A stretch of DNA of 64,000 bases from Chitinophagaceae bacterium (GTDB lineage: Bacteria > Bacteroidota > Bacteroidia > Chitinophagales > Chitinophagaceae): assembly GCA_947452965.1 (NCBI GenBank), contig CANGEW010000007.1, positions 25,121 to 89,120 on the forward strand. Reading direction: 5' to 3'. Below, piece by piece: positions 16,531 to 25,920 of the stretch. Under the pieces are notes generated by a model. It saw only the letters and a program-made list of their open reading frames with translations, was not told the origin of the DNA and did not search any database. Every line of letters starts with the position of its first letter. Position 1 is the stretch's first letter. The position numbers and the translations under genes are program-made.

Positions 16531-17274
16531 TTAAATAACTTTTGCTTCATCGTGTAATAATCTTACCAGTTCTTCTGGAGTATCTGCCGATACTAATTTC
16601 ACACCTGCTTTTGCTGGTGGCATTTCGAATGATACAACAGAAGTGTAATTTGAAATGGAAGCAGCTTCTATGACTTGCAAAGGTTTTGTTCGTGCCCCCA
16701 TGATGCCTTTCATATTGGGGATTCTTTGTTCAGCCATTCCTTTTTGACAACTTACAACAAGGGGGAATGCTACTTTATTAATTTCCTCTCCACCATCAAT
16801 TTCTCTTGATATCACAGCTTTTTCTCCGTCAACATCAAACTTTGTGGCATGGGATACAAATGGTAAATCAAGCAAGGCAGATAGCATGGCACCGATGGAA
16901 CTGCCATTAAAGTCAATGGTTTCTTTTCCGGTGAAAATTAAATCATATTGTTTTTCTTTTGCAAGATTAGCAATTTGAGAGGCGACATAAAAGCTGTCAC
17001 TTCCATCAGCATTGATTCTGAATGCCTCATCACCGCCTAATGCCAGCGCCTTTCTGATGATAGGTTCACTATCTGCGAGTCCAACGTTTACAAGATGAAT
17101 ACTAATAGCTGGATTTGCTTCTTTTAGTTCAATCGCTCTAACTAAAGCATACCATTCATCATAAGGATTGATAATCCATTGAACACCATCTGAGGCAAAT
17201 TTCGTATTGTTATCTGCGAAAGCTATTTTTGCAGTAGTGTCGGGTGTTTTACTGATACAAACCAATATTTTCAT
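16531..17274 (-). CDS. etfB: Electron transfer flavoprotein subunit beta
   Basis: The 247-residue AMP-binding beta subunit of ETF. MKILVCISKTPDT, GVQWIINPYDEWYALVRAIELKE, the KALALGGDEAFRI segment and LIFTGKETIDFNGSSIGAMLSALLDLPFVS are family signatures. First gene of the etfBA unit; a divergent TPR gene starts 103 bp away. Confidence 0.97.
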   Translation of the reverse strand: MKILVCISKTPDTTAKIAFADNNTKFASDGVQWIINPYDEWYALVRAIELKEANPAISIHLVNVGLADSEPIIRKALALGGDEAFRINADGSDSFYVASQIANLAKEKQYDLIFTGKETIDFNGSSIGAMLSALLDLPFVSHATKFDVDGEKAVISREIDGGEEINKVAFPLVVSCQKGMAEQRIPNMKGIMGARTKPLQVIEAASISNYTSVVSFEMPPAKAGVKLVSADTPEELVRLLHDEAKVI

Positions 17275-17377
17275 AAACAGAAATTTGTTGGTGGATAAAA
17301 CATTATTTTTATTAATTCTAACGCTTGAATTAAGGACACAAATATAATTGCATTAGGGGGTTAAAAAAAACAAAGTA

Positions 17378-17689
17378 ATGGAGAGAATTGAAAAAATTAT
17401 TGAGATGATTCAAAATAATGGGGCTGACAGCTTTTTACAGCATGCGTTGGCTTTAGAATATATCAAAATAAGTAAAGATGATGAGGCGTTACATCAGTTT
17501 ACTGAGTTATTAACTCGAGAGCCTGATTATATCGGCTCCTATTATCACTTAGGTAAGTTGCATGAGCGCAATGGTAGAATTACAGAGGCTATTGCTGTGT
17601 ATGAAAATGGGATGATTATTGCTAAAAAATTAAACGACAATCATAGTTTTAGTGAATTGAGGGGCGCTTATGAAGAGCTCGCTTTATGA
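17378..17689 (+). CDS. Small tetratricopeptide repeat protein
   Basis: A 103-residue soluble protein made almost entirely of two to three TPR units (for example ALALEYIKISKDDEALHQF, SYYHLGKLHERNGRITEAIAVYENGM). Such proteins are adaptors; no partner is indicated. It lies 32 bp upstream of tilS on the same strand and is probably cotranscribed. Confidence 0.85.
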   Translation: MERIEKIIEMIQNNGADSFLQHALALEYIKISKDDEALHQFTELLTREPDYIGSYYHLGKLHERNGRITEAIAVYENGMIIAKKLNDNHSFSELRGAYEELAL

Positions 17690-17721
17690 AAAAGGTTTGA
17701 GTGTGACTTTAAATTATTTGC

Positions 17722-19077
17722 ATGAGTTTATTAATTGAATTTCAAGAATATATTGCCAAAGAACATCTTTTTGAAAAAAATGACCGATTGTTGATTGCCG
17801 TGAGTGGGGGTATGGATTCTATCGCTTTATGTGAGCTCTGTTATCAAAGTAATTATAAGTTCGCAATCGCTCATTGTAATTTTAAATTAAGGGGACAAGA
17901 TAGTGAGGATGATGAAGCCTTTGTAAAAAATATCGCTGCAAAATATAGTGTTCATATTTATACAAATCAATTTGATACAAGTAGCTATGCAAATAACCAG
18001 GATGTAAATATTCAATCTGCCGCTAGGATGCTTAGATATGAATGGTTCAATGAAATACTTCAAACGGAAAAAGATCAGCCATTTTCTTGTATTCTCACAG
18101 CACACCATGCCGATGATCAGGCAGAAACAGTTATGATGAATTTTTTTAAGGGAACAGGTATCAGAGGATTATTGGGCATGTCGCCTAAAGATTCAGGAAT
18201 TGGAGGAAAAATTTCGAGACCCATGTTATTTGCAAAAAAACAAACCATTCATTCTTTTGCAATCGAACATGCACTTACGTGGAGAGAGGATGTATCAAAT
18301 GAAAGTAGTAAATATTCAAGAAATTTTATCAGAAACGAAGTGATTCCTTTGCTTCAAAATAAATATCCTCAGGTAACAGATAATCTGCTTAATAATGTGG
18401 CAAGATTTTCTAATGTATATAGTATTTATGAAAATTCCATTCTTGTTAGTAAGAAAAAGCTACTATTGCAAAAAGGTACAGATTATCATATTTCTGTATT
18501 AAAATTATTGCAGTATAAAGAATTAAATACAATCATTTTTGAACTCTTATATCCTTTTGGTTTTTCAGCAAATCAGATTCCTGAAATCGTGAAATTATTA
18601 AAAGCAGAAACAGGTAAGTATATCTCTTCAGAATCATATCGAATTATAAAAAACAGGCATTGGCTTATTCTAACACAACTTCAGAATCTTCATTCAGATT
18701 TTATTCTTATCGAACAGGGGCAAGCTTCTGTTTCTTTTCACAATCTTAATCTTAGCATTCAAAATCATACGGCACCTTTTAAGATTGATAAAGACAATCA
18801 CTCAGCATGTATTGATTCGAGTCTGCTTCAATTCCCATTAATTTTAAGAAAATGGAAAACAGGAGATTATTTTTATCCATTTGGCATGAACAAAAAAAAG
18901 AAACTGAGTCGATTTTTTATTGATCAGAAATTTTCATTATTGGAAAAAGAGCACACTTGGATAGTAGAGTCCAATAAAAAAATTGTTTGGATTGTAGGCC
19001 ATCGTTTAGACAATCGTTTTCGGATCACAGATCAAACAAAAAAATCCCTTCTTTTAAAGGTGTCATCTTCCAAATAA
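17722..19077 (+). CDS. tilS: tRNA(Ile)-lysidine synthase
   Basis: Modifies C34 of the CAU-anticodon tRNA-Ile to lysidine with ATP and lysine, switching its specificity to AUA. The PP-loop SGGMDSIAL is at about residues 29-37. CNFKLRGQDSEDDE and LTAHHADDQAETVMMNFFKGTGIRGL follow, then a TilS C-terminal domain (LRKWKTGDYFYPFGMNKKKKLSRFFIDQK). The 451-residue length is normal. The 3' end overlaps the convergent rhomboid gene by 15 bp. Confidence 0.96.
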   Translation: MSLLIEFQEYIAKEHLFEKNDRLLIAVSGGMDSIALCELCYQSNYKFAIAHCNFKLRGQDSEDDEAFVKNIAAKYSVHIYTNQFDTSSYANNQDVNIQSAARMLRYEWFNEILQTEKDQPFSCILTAHHADDQAETVMMNFFKGTGIRGLLGMSPKDSGIGGKISRPMLFAKKQTIHSFAIEHALTWREDVSNESSKYSRNFIRNEVIPLLQNKYPQVTDNLLNNVARFSNVYSIYENSILVSKKKLLLQKGTDYHISVLKLLQYKELNTIIFELLYPFGFSANQIPEIVKLLKAETGKYISSESYRIIKNRHWLILTQLQNLHSDFILIEQGQASVSFHNLNLSIQNHTAPFKIDKDNHSACIDSSLLQFPLILRKWKTGDYFYPFGMNKKKKLSRFFIDQKFSLLEKEHTWIVESNKKIVWIVGHRLDNRFRITDQTKKSLLLKVSSSK

Positions 19078-19710
19078 GCTAGGGTGTTTACATTCGTTGA
19101 TGATCAATTCAAATAATGCAGGTTTTTTGATGGCGATTAATAAAGTCGTGAAGGATAATCCAAATAATGCACCCCATAAGTGTGCATCATGATTAATATT
19201 ATCTTTGTTTTGTTTCCCCATATAAATACAGTACCAAATAAACAAGATGGCATATAGTGTTGCAGATATTCTGATAGCTCCAAAAAGATAAATACTATCC
19301 CAGGGACTAAACAATATGGTTGCAAAAACTATTGCAGACACAGCCCCAGAGGCACCTAAAGATCGATAATGAATATTGTCTTTGTATTTTAAATATGTTG
19401 GAATATCTGATAATACCAAAGCGCCAGTATATAACATTGCAAATGCAATTGGGCCGCCTAATTCTAAATTTGACAAAATCCACTCAATGTTTCTGCCAAA
19501 GAAATACAATGTAAACATGTTGAAGAAAAGATGAGGGATGTCTGCATGTAAAAATCCTGATGTTATGAAGCGGTGGTATTCGTGATTTCGTTTTACATAA
19601 TAGGGCCACATGATGGTTTTGTTAATTATGTTTGGATTAGAAAAACCGATAAATGAAAAAATAACGTTAACGGTAATTAACATCATTGTAAACGGGGCAG
19701 TGTACATCAT
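19063..19710 (-). CDS. Rhomboid family intramembrane serine protease
   Basis: A 215-residue six-helix membrane protease. The catalytic serine is S121 in GASGAVSA and the histidine is H177 in AHLWGALFG. HxxxxHxxFN (HADIPHLFFNM) at residues 55-65 supplies the oxyanion-side residues. It cleaves membrane proteins within their transmembrane segments; substrates are unknown. The start ATG 19710 is followed by a second ATG. Its 3' end overlaps tilS. Confidence 0.93.
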   Translation of the reverse strand: MMYTAPFTMMLITVNVIFSFIGFSNPNIINKTIMWPYYVKRNHEYHRFITSGFLHADIPHLFFNMFTLYFFGRNIEWILSNLELGGPIAFAMLYTGALVLSDIPTYLKYKDNIHYRSLGASGAVSAIVFATILFSPWDSIYLFGAIRISATLYAILFIWYCIYMGKQNKDNINHDAHLWGALFGLSFTTLLIAIKKPALFELIINECKHPSLFGR

Positions 19711-19806
19711 TACGAAGGGATTGTTACTGATACCAAAAGTAATTTTTAAAACTGACTTTTTATTTTTTCGATGTTATTAAATTACCGGTTCCACATAAAA
19801 TCTTAG

Positions 19807-19814
19807 TAACTTTG
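19807..19814 (+). promoter_or_regulatory. Possible -7 element of ribBA
   Basis: TAACTTTG fits TAnnTTTG and ends 12 bp before the ribBA ATG. A -33 TTG at the standard distance is missing. No FMN riboswitch was seen in the short leader. Confidence 0.4.
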
Positions 19815-19825
19815 ACTTTTAAATT

Positions 19826-21040
19826 ATGTTTATGTTGAATTCCATTGAGTCTGCAATAGATGATATTAGAGAAGGGAAATTAGTAATTGTAGTAGACGAT
19901 GAAGATCGTGAAAATGAAGGTGATTTTGTAGCGGCTTCCGAAAAAATTACCCCTGAGATTATTAATTTCATGACTATTCATGGAAGAGGATTGATTTGTG
20001 CTTCCTTAACAGAGGAAAGATGTATGGAATTGAATTTACAACCTATGGTAGTAGATAATACCTCTTTTCATGAAACAGCTTTTATGGTAAGTGTTGATTT
20101 GTTAGGCCATGGTTGTACAAGTGGTATATCTGCATCAGACAGGTCAAAAACTATTCAAGCGCTAATTAATCCCAATACACTTCCTCAAGATTTAGGGAGA
20201 CCGGGTCATGTTTTCCCACTTCGTGCAAAAAGAGGTGGGGTGTTAAGAAGGGCGGGTCACACCGAAGCTACCATTGATCTTGCGAAGCTTGCAGGATTAC
20301 AACCTTCAGGTGTATTAGTTGAAATCATGAATCAAGATGGAACTATGGCAAGATTGCCTGAATTATTAAATATTGCAAAACAGTTTGATGTAAAAATTAT
20401 TTCAATTAAAGATTTGATAGCCTATCGTTTACAAAAAGAAACGTTGATTAAAGAAGAAGTGAGGGTGAATATGCCTACAAGCTATGGAAATTTTGAACTC
20501 ATTGCATATACACAACTTAATACAGGCGAAACCCATCTGGCTTTAAAAAAGGGTAATTGGGAAAAAGACGAACCTATATTGGTTAGAGTTCATAGTAGTT
20601 GTGTGACAGGTGATATCTTGGGGTCGCTTCGTTGTGATTGTGGAGATCAACTTCATAATGCTCTAAGAATGATAGAATCTGCAGGAAAGGGATTGGTTTT
20701 GTATATGAATCAGGAGGGTAGAGGGATAGGACTAATTAATAAATTAAAAGCATATCAATTGCAAGAACAAGGATACGACACAGTAGAAGCTAACATAAAA
20801 TTAGGCTTCGGGATGGATGAAAGAGATTATGGAATTGGTGCACAAATACTTCGCGGTTTGGGAATTTCAAAAATGAAATTGATTACCAATAACCCCATAA
20901 AAAGAGCAGGTATTCAAGGATATGGTTTAGAAGTAATAGAGACTGTGCCAATTGAAATAAAGCCAAACGATTATAACAAGAATTATTTGGTTACTAAAAG
21001 GGATAAGTTAGGACATACGATTTTGACTACAAAAAAATAG
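19826..21040 (+). CDS. ribBA: Bifunctional DHBP synthase / GTP cyclohydrolase II
   Basis: Catalyses the two entry reactions of riboflavin synthesis: ribulose 5-phosphate to 3,4-dihydroxy-2-butanone 4-phosphate, and GTP to the pyrimidine precursor. The N-terminal RibB half contains [23 protein letters not shown] and [17 protein letters not shown]. The C-terminal RibA half (from about residue 210) contains the zinc site [18 protein letters not shown] and [20 protein letters not shown]. The 404 residues match full-length RibBA. An internal ATG at codon 3 is an alternative start. Confidence 0.97.
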   Translation: MFMLNSIESAIDDIREGKLVIVVDDEDRENEGDFVAASEKITPEIINFMTIHGRGLICASLTEERCMELNLQPMVVDNTSFHETAFMVSVDLLGHGCTSGISASDRSKTIQALINPNTLPQDLGRPGHVFPLRAKRGGVLRRAGHTEATIDLAKLAGLQPSGVLVEIMNQDGTMARLPELLNIAKQFDVKIISIKDLIAYRLQKETLIKEEVRVNMPTSYGNFELIAYTQLNTGETHLALKKGNWEKDEPILVRVHSSCVTGDILGSLRCDCGDQLHNALRMIESAGKGLVLYMNQEGRGIGLINKLKAYQLQEQGYDTVEANIKLGFGMDERDYGIGAQILRGLGISKMKLITNNPIKRAGIQGYGLEVIETVPIEIKPNDYNKNYLVTKRDKLGHTILTTKK

Positions 21041-21056
21041 GAGTAGAGTGTAATCC

Positions 21057-24000
21057 TTAATTCTTATTAGCTTTAAAAATATCAGAGAACTTATCAAGGT
21101 CTTTTCTGAATGTTAATTGAATTCCTGATCTGTTTCTTTTTGTTAAACTTAAATCAATACTGCTTTTATTAAATCCAACAACCCTTAAGGTCCCGTCTTT
21201 ATTAATCATCCATTCTATCGTAATGTCGGGCGATAATAAACCTTTTTTATCAAATTGCTGCGTATAGGTTGGATCGTTATAATCTAGATTACCTCCTAAA
21301 AGCACTTCCAATCTTTTATTTAATGATAGTTTTAATCCTGCCCTAATATTAGCTTGTAATTCTGAAGCATTTTTTTGTACATCAATAGTTGGGTTGATGT
21401 CTACATATGTTGACACAATGCCCTTAGTGGCTTTTTCTAATTCTTTATTAAAGAAATTTGTTAGCAACCCGCTCATTATTCCGCCAACTGTATTGGTTAG
21501 TAAATTGGTGGCATTTCCTTGTGAAAGAAAATTTTGATTACCAACGATAAAAGTATTAAACAATAATAAACTAGCTACTTGTTTATTCATTTCATTATCA
21601 TCATTTTTAAAATCTGATAATTTTTTAACAACAATATCATCTCTTTTTGCATCACTTTTTTCTGTTAATTCTAAATCAAATTTAACGAGGGGCTTTTGTA
21701 ATACACCTGTTAAATGAGCAAGGATTCGTATGTCCTCTTTTTGACGATGTGTAATGTTAGGTGACAAGCTACTGATGTCAACATTTTTAGCAAAATATTC
21801 TGTATTAATATCCATGTTTGCTAAAAGGGGATCTCCATTCCATGATATTTGCCCACTCTTAAGAGAGAAAGGTTTTTGAAAGAAGGTCTGGAAATTAAAA
21901 TTGTATTCTCCTTTTGTAATATTGTAGTTTCCTCTTATAGTGAGTGGGTTAATCGTTCCTACGCTGATGTTAATCATTCCATTTCCTTGCCCTTTTATAA
22001 CGTCACCGGTTTGTTCATCTAATATTACATCTACCTTGCAGGAAGGATTTGCTTTGATGCTTAAATTAATCAGAAAATTATTTGTACCAGTCGATAAATT
22101 ATTTTGTTGAGCAGAACCTAGCTGAGTAAATTGAATATAATCAATTGCATTGCTTTCTCTTGCATTTGAAGTTGATAAATAAATATGACTACTATCTAAT
22201 AAACTGGGCTCTCCTTCAATATTCATTTGAATGTTGTTAATCGGTCCATTTACGTCCATTGTTGCTTTGCCTACAACATTACCATAGAATTGAGGGTTGT
22301 CTTTTTTTTGAGTATTTAATAGGGTTAATTTAGAAGTTTCTAATTTTACATGGTTTAAACTAAATTCATCAAAAAAATGATGATGAATAGAACCCTTTAA
22401 CGCCCCAGAGTTATTTGCTATGTCTTTTATTTCTAGATAATCTAAATTGATTTCATCTTCATAGAAATGAAGTAGTTGCTCGTTGAGTGTGTATTTGCAT
22501 TTGGTATAACCAATCGTAAATGCTGCATTCTTTATTTGTACATCTCCTGTAATAAATGGGTGGTTTTTGTTACCGTAAACTTTCAAATTAGAACTAGCTT
22601 CTCCATTTATATCATCAAAAATTACGCCTAAGTATGGTTTTAGAATCGATAAATGTATTGTTTTAGCTTGTAGTGCTGCATCAATTTGTCGATCGCTGGA
22701 GTCTTTATAATTATATTTTCCGTTTATTGTAAATTGGTTACTATCCAATGTGTTGGTTGTAAAATCAACATTGCCTGATTCTGTATTTGCAGAAATTTTT
22801 ATTGTAGTGTTGCCAATTTTTTCATTTTCAACTTCAAGCTTTTCCACATTACCATTAAAATCTATTTGTGGATTATCAAGAGGGTTTACAATATTCACTT
22901 TCCCAGTTAGCTTGCCTTTTATCGGATTTTTTTTCAATAGAATAGGAGAGAAATCTTCTAACTCAATATTTTTAATAGCAGCGACTAATTGCTGGTTATT
23001 TGAAACATCATCCAATTCAGTAGAGATCGACAACGATTGGTCTCCTTGAACAAAGTTCATTTTATGTACATTTATAAAATGATCTTTAATGCTAATTTCT
23101 CCATTGTTTTCAATAATCCATTTTTTTTCATTAACGATAAAGGAAGATGTATTAAAGTGAAGTTTAAAGCCATTGGAAAGCGTTGTTAGATTTGCATCTA
23201 GCTGTGCATCGTTGAATGCATTGGTCGCACTGGTTTTTATTTTTATTCCGGTATTGTCATTTTTTGTGCTTAAAAAAATTGAAGTTTGAGGAAAGTCAAA
23301 ACTATCATTTAAGTTGATGTTATCTACAACGACTTTAGTAAGCAATGAGTCTGAATTACCTATGCTTGACAAATCAATACTTTTTAGTTTTAAGTGGTTA
23401 TATCCAAAAGCAGGAATATCGGCTTGCAAACCTAGATCGTTCTTTTCTAAATTAATGTGGCCTTTTATAATAGCATCATTTCCTCCTGAAATTTTTGAAT
23501 TGAATAATTGTAAGTATTCTTCAATATTTCTTGATCTGATTTCAAAAGAGAAATTTTGTTTACTCAGTTCATATGTGGGCTTACTGATGTATTTTGGATA
23601 ATAATTATTTAGAAAATAACTAAAGGCATCGGGTAGTTCTAGTATTTTGAATGAGCCTTCTAGTTTTGCATTTAGTTCATTAGTGTTAAGAGTGAGTTGT
23701 TTCTTGCCCTCAAAAGATGATGAGTTAAAAACTAAAGAATCGAAAGACATTTTTTTATTGTCTCTCTGAAGTGAGGCATTATAAATTTTTGCTTCTCCAA
23801 CGAAATTGTCAATGTTGCTCCCTGTAAAGTTTAGTTTGAATAGTCCAGAAGTAGAAATGTTTTGAGGAAGAATTTGCAGTTTTTTCAAATTAGCATATTC
23901 GATTTCTGCATTGAGTTGCAGAGTGATTTCTTTATCATGCAAAGAAATGATTCCATCTGCATTATTAATTTTTAAATTCGGATCATTTACATCCAAGTGG

Positions 24001-25637
24001 CCGTTGAATTGATTATGACTAAAATTCCCGTTGATGCTGATGTCTTGATAATTATATTTATTGTATTCTAGTTGTTCAATTTTTCCTGAAAAGTTCGCGT
24101 TGAGATTTGTGAGATCAAATCCATGGCCTTTTATAGATCCGCTGAAAGAGATGTCTTTCATTCCATTGTTATCAAGAATTTTGCCAAGTTTAAAATGATT
24201 ACAAGATATATATCCTTCATAGGATGGGATTTGTTTTGAAGGGATCGATAATCTTATTTTGGTATCTACATTGCCTAAATCGGTTGTGAAAGATCCTTCT
24301 GTGTTAAAATCAGAGAGTGTGCCATTATGCCTGCCCTTGAAGGAAATCTTTCCTAATTGTATCAATTGAGGTTGATTCAAGGTTGGAAATAAATCAGCAA
24401 GTTCATCGATGCTTGTTTGTGAACCTTTGGTCTGCCAGTCAATAAATAATTTGTCAACATTAGTTGTGTTTTTTAAATCCAGCGTTCCATTGATGGCACT
24501 TGTGTTTGTTTTTACATTTAAATTATCAATATGTAAATCTTCAATCATCCCGCTTCCATTCCCTGAAATAGTAAAGGTTTTGTGCCAGTTTTTTAATTCG
24601 GGAGCAAAAATGGCTATATCGTCAGAATGAATGGTGCTACCGATAAAGGTTCCTTTTAATTGAATGCTGTCTGTAAATTCACTCATATCATCTACAAATG
24701 AATCATAATTCATAGAGTAATAATTTCCAAGATGACTTTTGTTAGTATAAACATCTAGGTCATTAAATTCCATTTTTTTTGAAGTAACCACAAGATTGCT
24801 TTCTAGTTTTTTTACATGAAGCCCAGAAATTTCTTTTGTTGAAAGTAGGATATGCGCAGTAAGGGTATCTCCAGTTAATGATGCATTGGTTATATCAGCA
24901 TGAATAGATCCAAAGTATAAATGTTGGCCATCAAATTGATCATTATATCTAGTTCTTGATGTTTGCAAATCGTTTTGATAAACTCCATCAATTATGTGAA
25001 GCTCTTTTGTATAAACTGACCAAGATTCATTTTTTGAAGTGATAGATGAATCTGTTTTAGTGATATTGACAATTGGAGTTGTTGAAGGCAAGTCCCTGAG
25101 TCCGGTATAATCATTATACCAAAAATAAGGTTTTAAGATTGTGATGTTTTTGATATTGACTTTTTTATTGTCATAATGAATGCCCTCTATTTGCATATTC
25201 AATTTCTCAAATGAAGAAACCATATCTGTACCTACCCAATAATCCATTTGTTTTAAACGGATGTTTTTGAATTCTATATTTTGGGCATCTATTTGTAAGT
25301 CGGATTTTTTTGTGTTTCTTTTGCCAGTATCAAAATAGTCTATCAAAAATTGATAATTCCATTTTGGTGATTTTCGGTAAGTATTTACATAGATGTTTTC
25401 TAGCTCAATGTTCTTAAACAATATAATTTTTTTAAAAAAAAACCAATCATTCATTTCTATAAATGCGTTACCGGCAAAAAGAAGTGTGTCTTTGTTTTGA
25501 TCTTCGATTAATAAATTAGAAAGATGAACCTTATTGAAAAAGGAAATAGATAATCGATCTATTGAAATTCTTGTGTGTAGTTTTTCTGAAAAAGAAATGG
25601 CTGCTTTTTTGGCGAGCCAGGTTTGAACCACTTCCAT
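21057..25637 (-). CDS. TamB-like translocation/assembly module protein (DUF490 C-terminus)
   Basis: A very large periplasmic beta-helical protein (at least 1526 residues) of the AsmA/TamB bridge family, which links inner and outer membranes and supports envelope assembly or lipid transfer. Long stretches of alternating beta strands are followed by a C-terminal TamB domain with GKISFKG-like repeats and FQTFFQKPFSLKSGQISWNGDPLLANMDINTEY. The ATG at 25637 cannot be the true start. The frame stays open upstream to 25727 and encodes a transmembrane helix (SSRFILALIILVITLYGVL), as expected for a TamB anchor. No ATG/GTG/TTG precedes that helix, only CTG 25718 or ATA/ATT codons. It converges with ribBA, with a 16-bp gap. 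Confidence 0.88.
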   Translation of the reverse strand: MEVVQTWLAKKAAISFSEKLHTRISIDRLSISFFNKVHLSNLLIEDQNKDTLLFAGNAFIEMNDWFFFKKIILFKNIELENIYVNTYRKSPKWNYQFLIDYFDTGKRNTKKSDLQIDAQNIEFKNIRLKQMDYWVGTDMVSSFEKLNMQIEGIHYDNKKVNIKNITILKPYFWYNDYTGLRDLPSTTPIVNITKTDSSITSKNESWSVYTKELHIIDGVYQNDLQTSRTRYNDQFDGQHLYFGSIHADITNASLTGDTLTAHILLSTKEISGLHVKKLESNLVVTSKKMEFNDLDVYTNKSHLGNYYSMNYDSFVDDMSEFTDSIQLKGTFIGSTIHSDDIAIFAPELKNWHKTFTISGNGSGMIEDLHIDNLNVKTNTSAINGTLDLKNTTNVDKLFIDWQTKGSQTSIDELADLFPTLNQPQLIQLGKISFKGRHNGTLSDFNTEGSFTTDLGNVDTKIRLSIPSKQIPSYEGYISCNHFKLGKILDNNGMKDISFSGSIKGHGFDLTNLNANFSGKIEQLEYNKYNYQDISINGNFSHNQFNGHLDVNDPNLKINNADGIISLHDKEITLQLNAEIEYANLKKLQILPQNISTSGLFKLNFTGSNIDNFVGEAKIYNASLQRDNKKMSFDSLVFNSSSFEGKKQLTLNTNELNAKLEGSFKILELPDAFSYFLNNYYPKYISKPTYELSKQNFSFEIRSRNIEEYLQLFNSKISGGNDAIIKGHINLEKNDLGLQADIPAFGYNHLKLKSIDLSSIGNSDSLLTKVVVDNINLNDSFDFPQTSIFLSTKNDNTGIKIKTSATNAFNDAQLDANLTTLSNGFKLHFNTSSFIVNEKKWIIENNGEISIKDHFINVHKMNFVQGDQSLSISTELDDVSNNQQLVAAIKNIELEDFSPILLKKNPIKGKLTGKVNIVNPLDNPQIDFNGNVEKLEVENEKIGNTTIKISANTESGNVDFTTNTLDSNQFTINGKYNYKDSSDRQIDAALQAKTIHLSILKPYLGVIFDDINGEASSNLKVYGNKNHPFITGDVQIKNAAFTIGYTKCKYTLNEQLLHFYEDEINLDYLEIKDIANNSGALKGSIHHHFFDEFSLNHVKLETSKLTLLNTQKKDNPQFYGNVVGKATMDVNGPINNIQMNIEGEPSLLDSSHIYLSTSNARESNAIDYIQFTQLGSAQQNNLSTGTNNFLINLSIKANPSCKVDVILDEQTGDVIKGQGNGMINISVGTINPLTIRGNYNITKGEYNFNFQTFFQKPFSLKSGQISWNGDPLLANMDINTEYFAKNVDISSLSPNITHRQKEDIRILAHLTGVLQKPLVKFDLELTEKSDAKRDDIVVKKLSDFKNDDNEMNKQVASLLLFNTFIVGNQNFLSQGNATNLLTNTVGGIMSGLLTNFFNKELEKATKGIVSTYVDINPTIDVQKNASELQANIRAGLKLSLNKRLEVLLGGNLDYNDPTYTQQFDKKGLLSPDITIEWMINKDGTLRVVGFNKSSIDLSLTKRNRSGIQLTFRKDLDKFSDIFKANKN

Positions 25638-25920
25638 TCGTAAAACACCATAGAGAGTTATGACTAAAATGATTAGTGCCAGAATGAAACGGGATGATAT
25701 GTTGACTAGCTTTCTCAGGTTGAGGTATTATGTGTAAAATTAACCAATAGTTCTCTACGTACAAAGTCAAAATTTGATTAATTTATATTGCATCTAGTTG
25801 ATTTTATTGCATTGATAATCAAAGCGGTATTAGTTTTTTTACATTTTTCATCCTCTTTCGTTTTACTTGAGCATATTGTATAAAGATTATTCGATAATTT
25901 CACTACTTAAAAATTATAAT

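Noticed and set aside
25531..25770. 79-residue minus-strand frame upstream of the TamB-like gene
   Set aside because: Out of frame with the TM helix that fits the TamB N-terminus; the peptide has no recognisable features.
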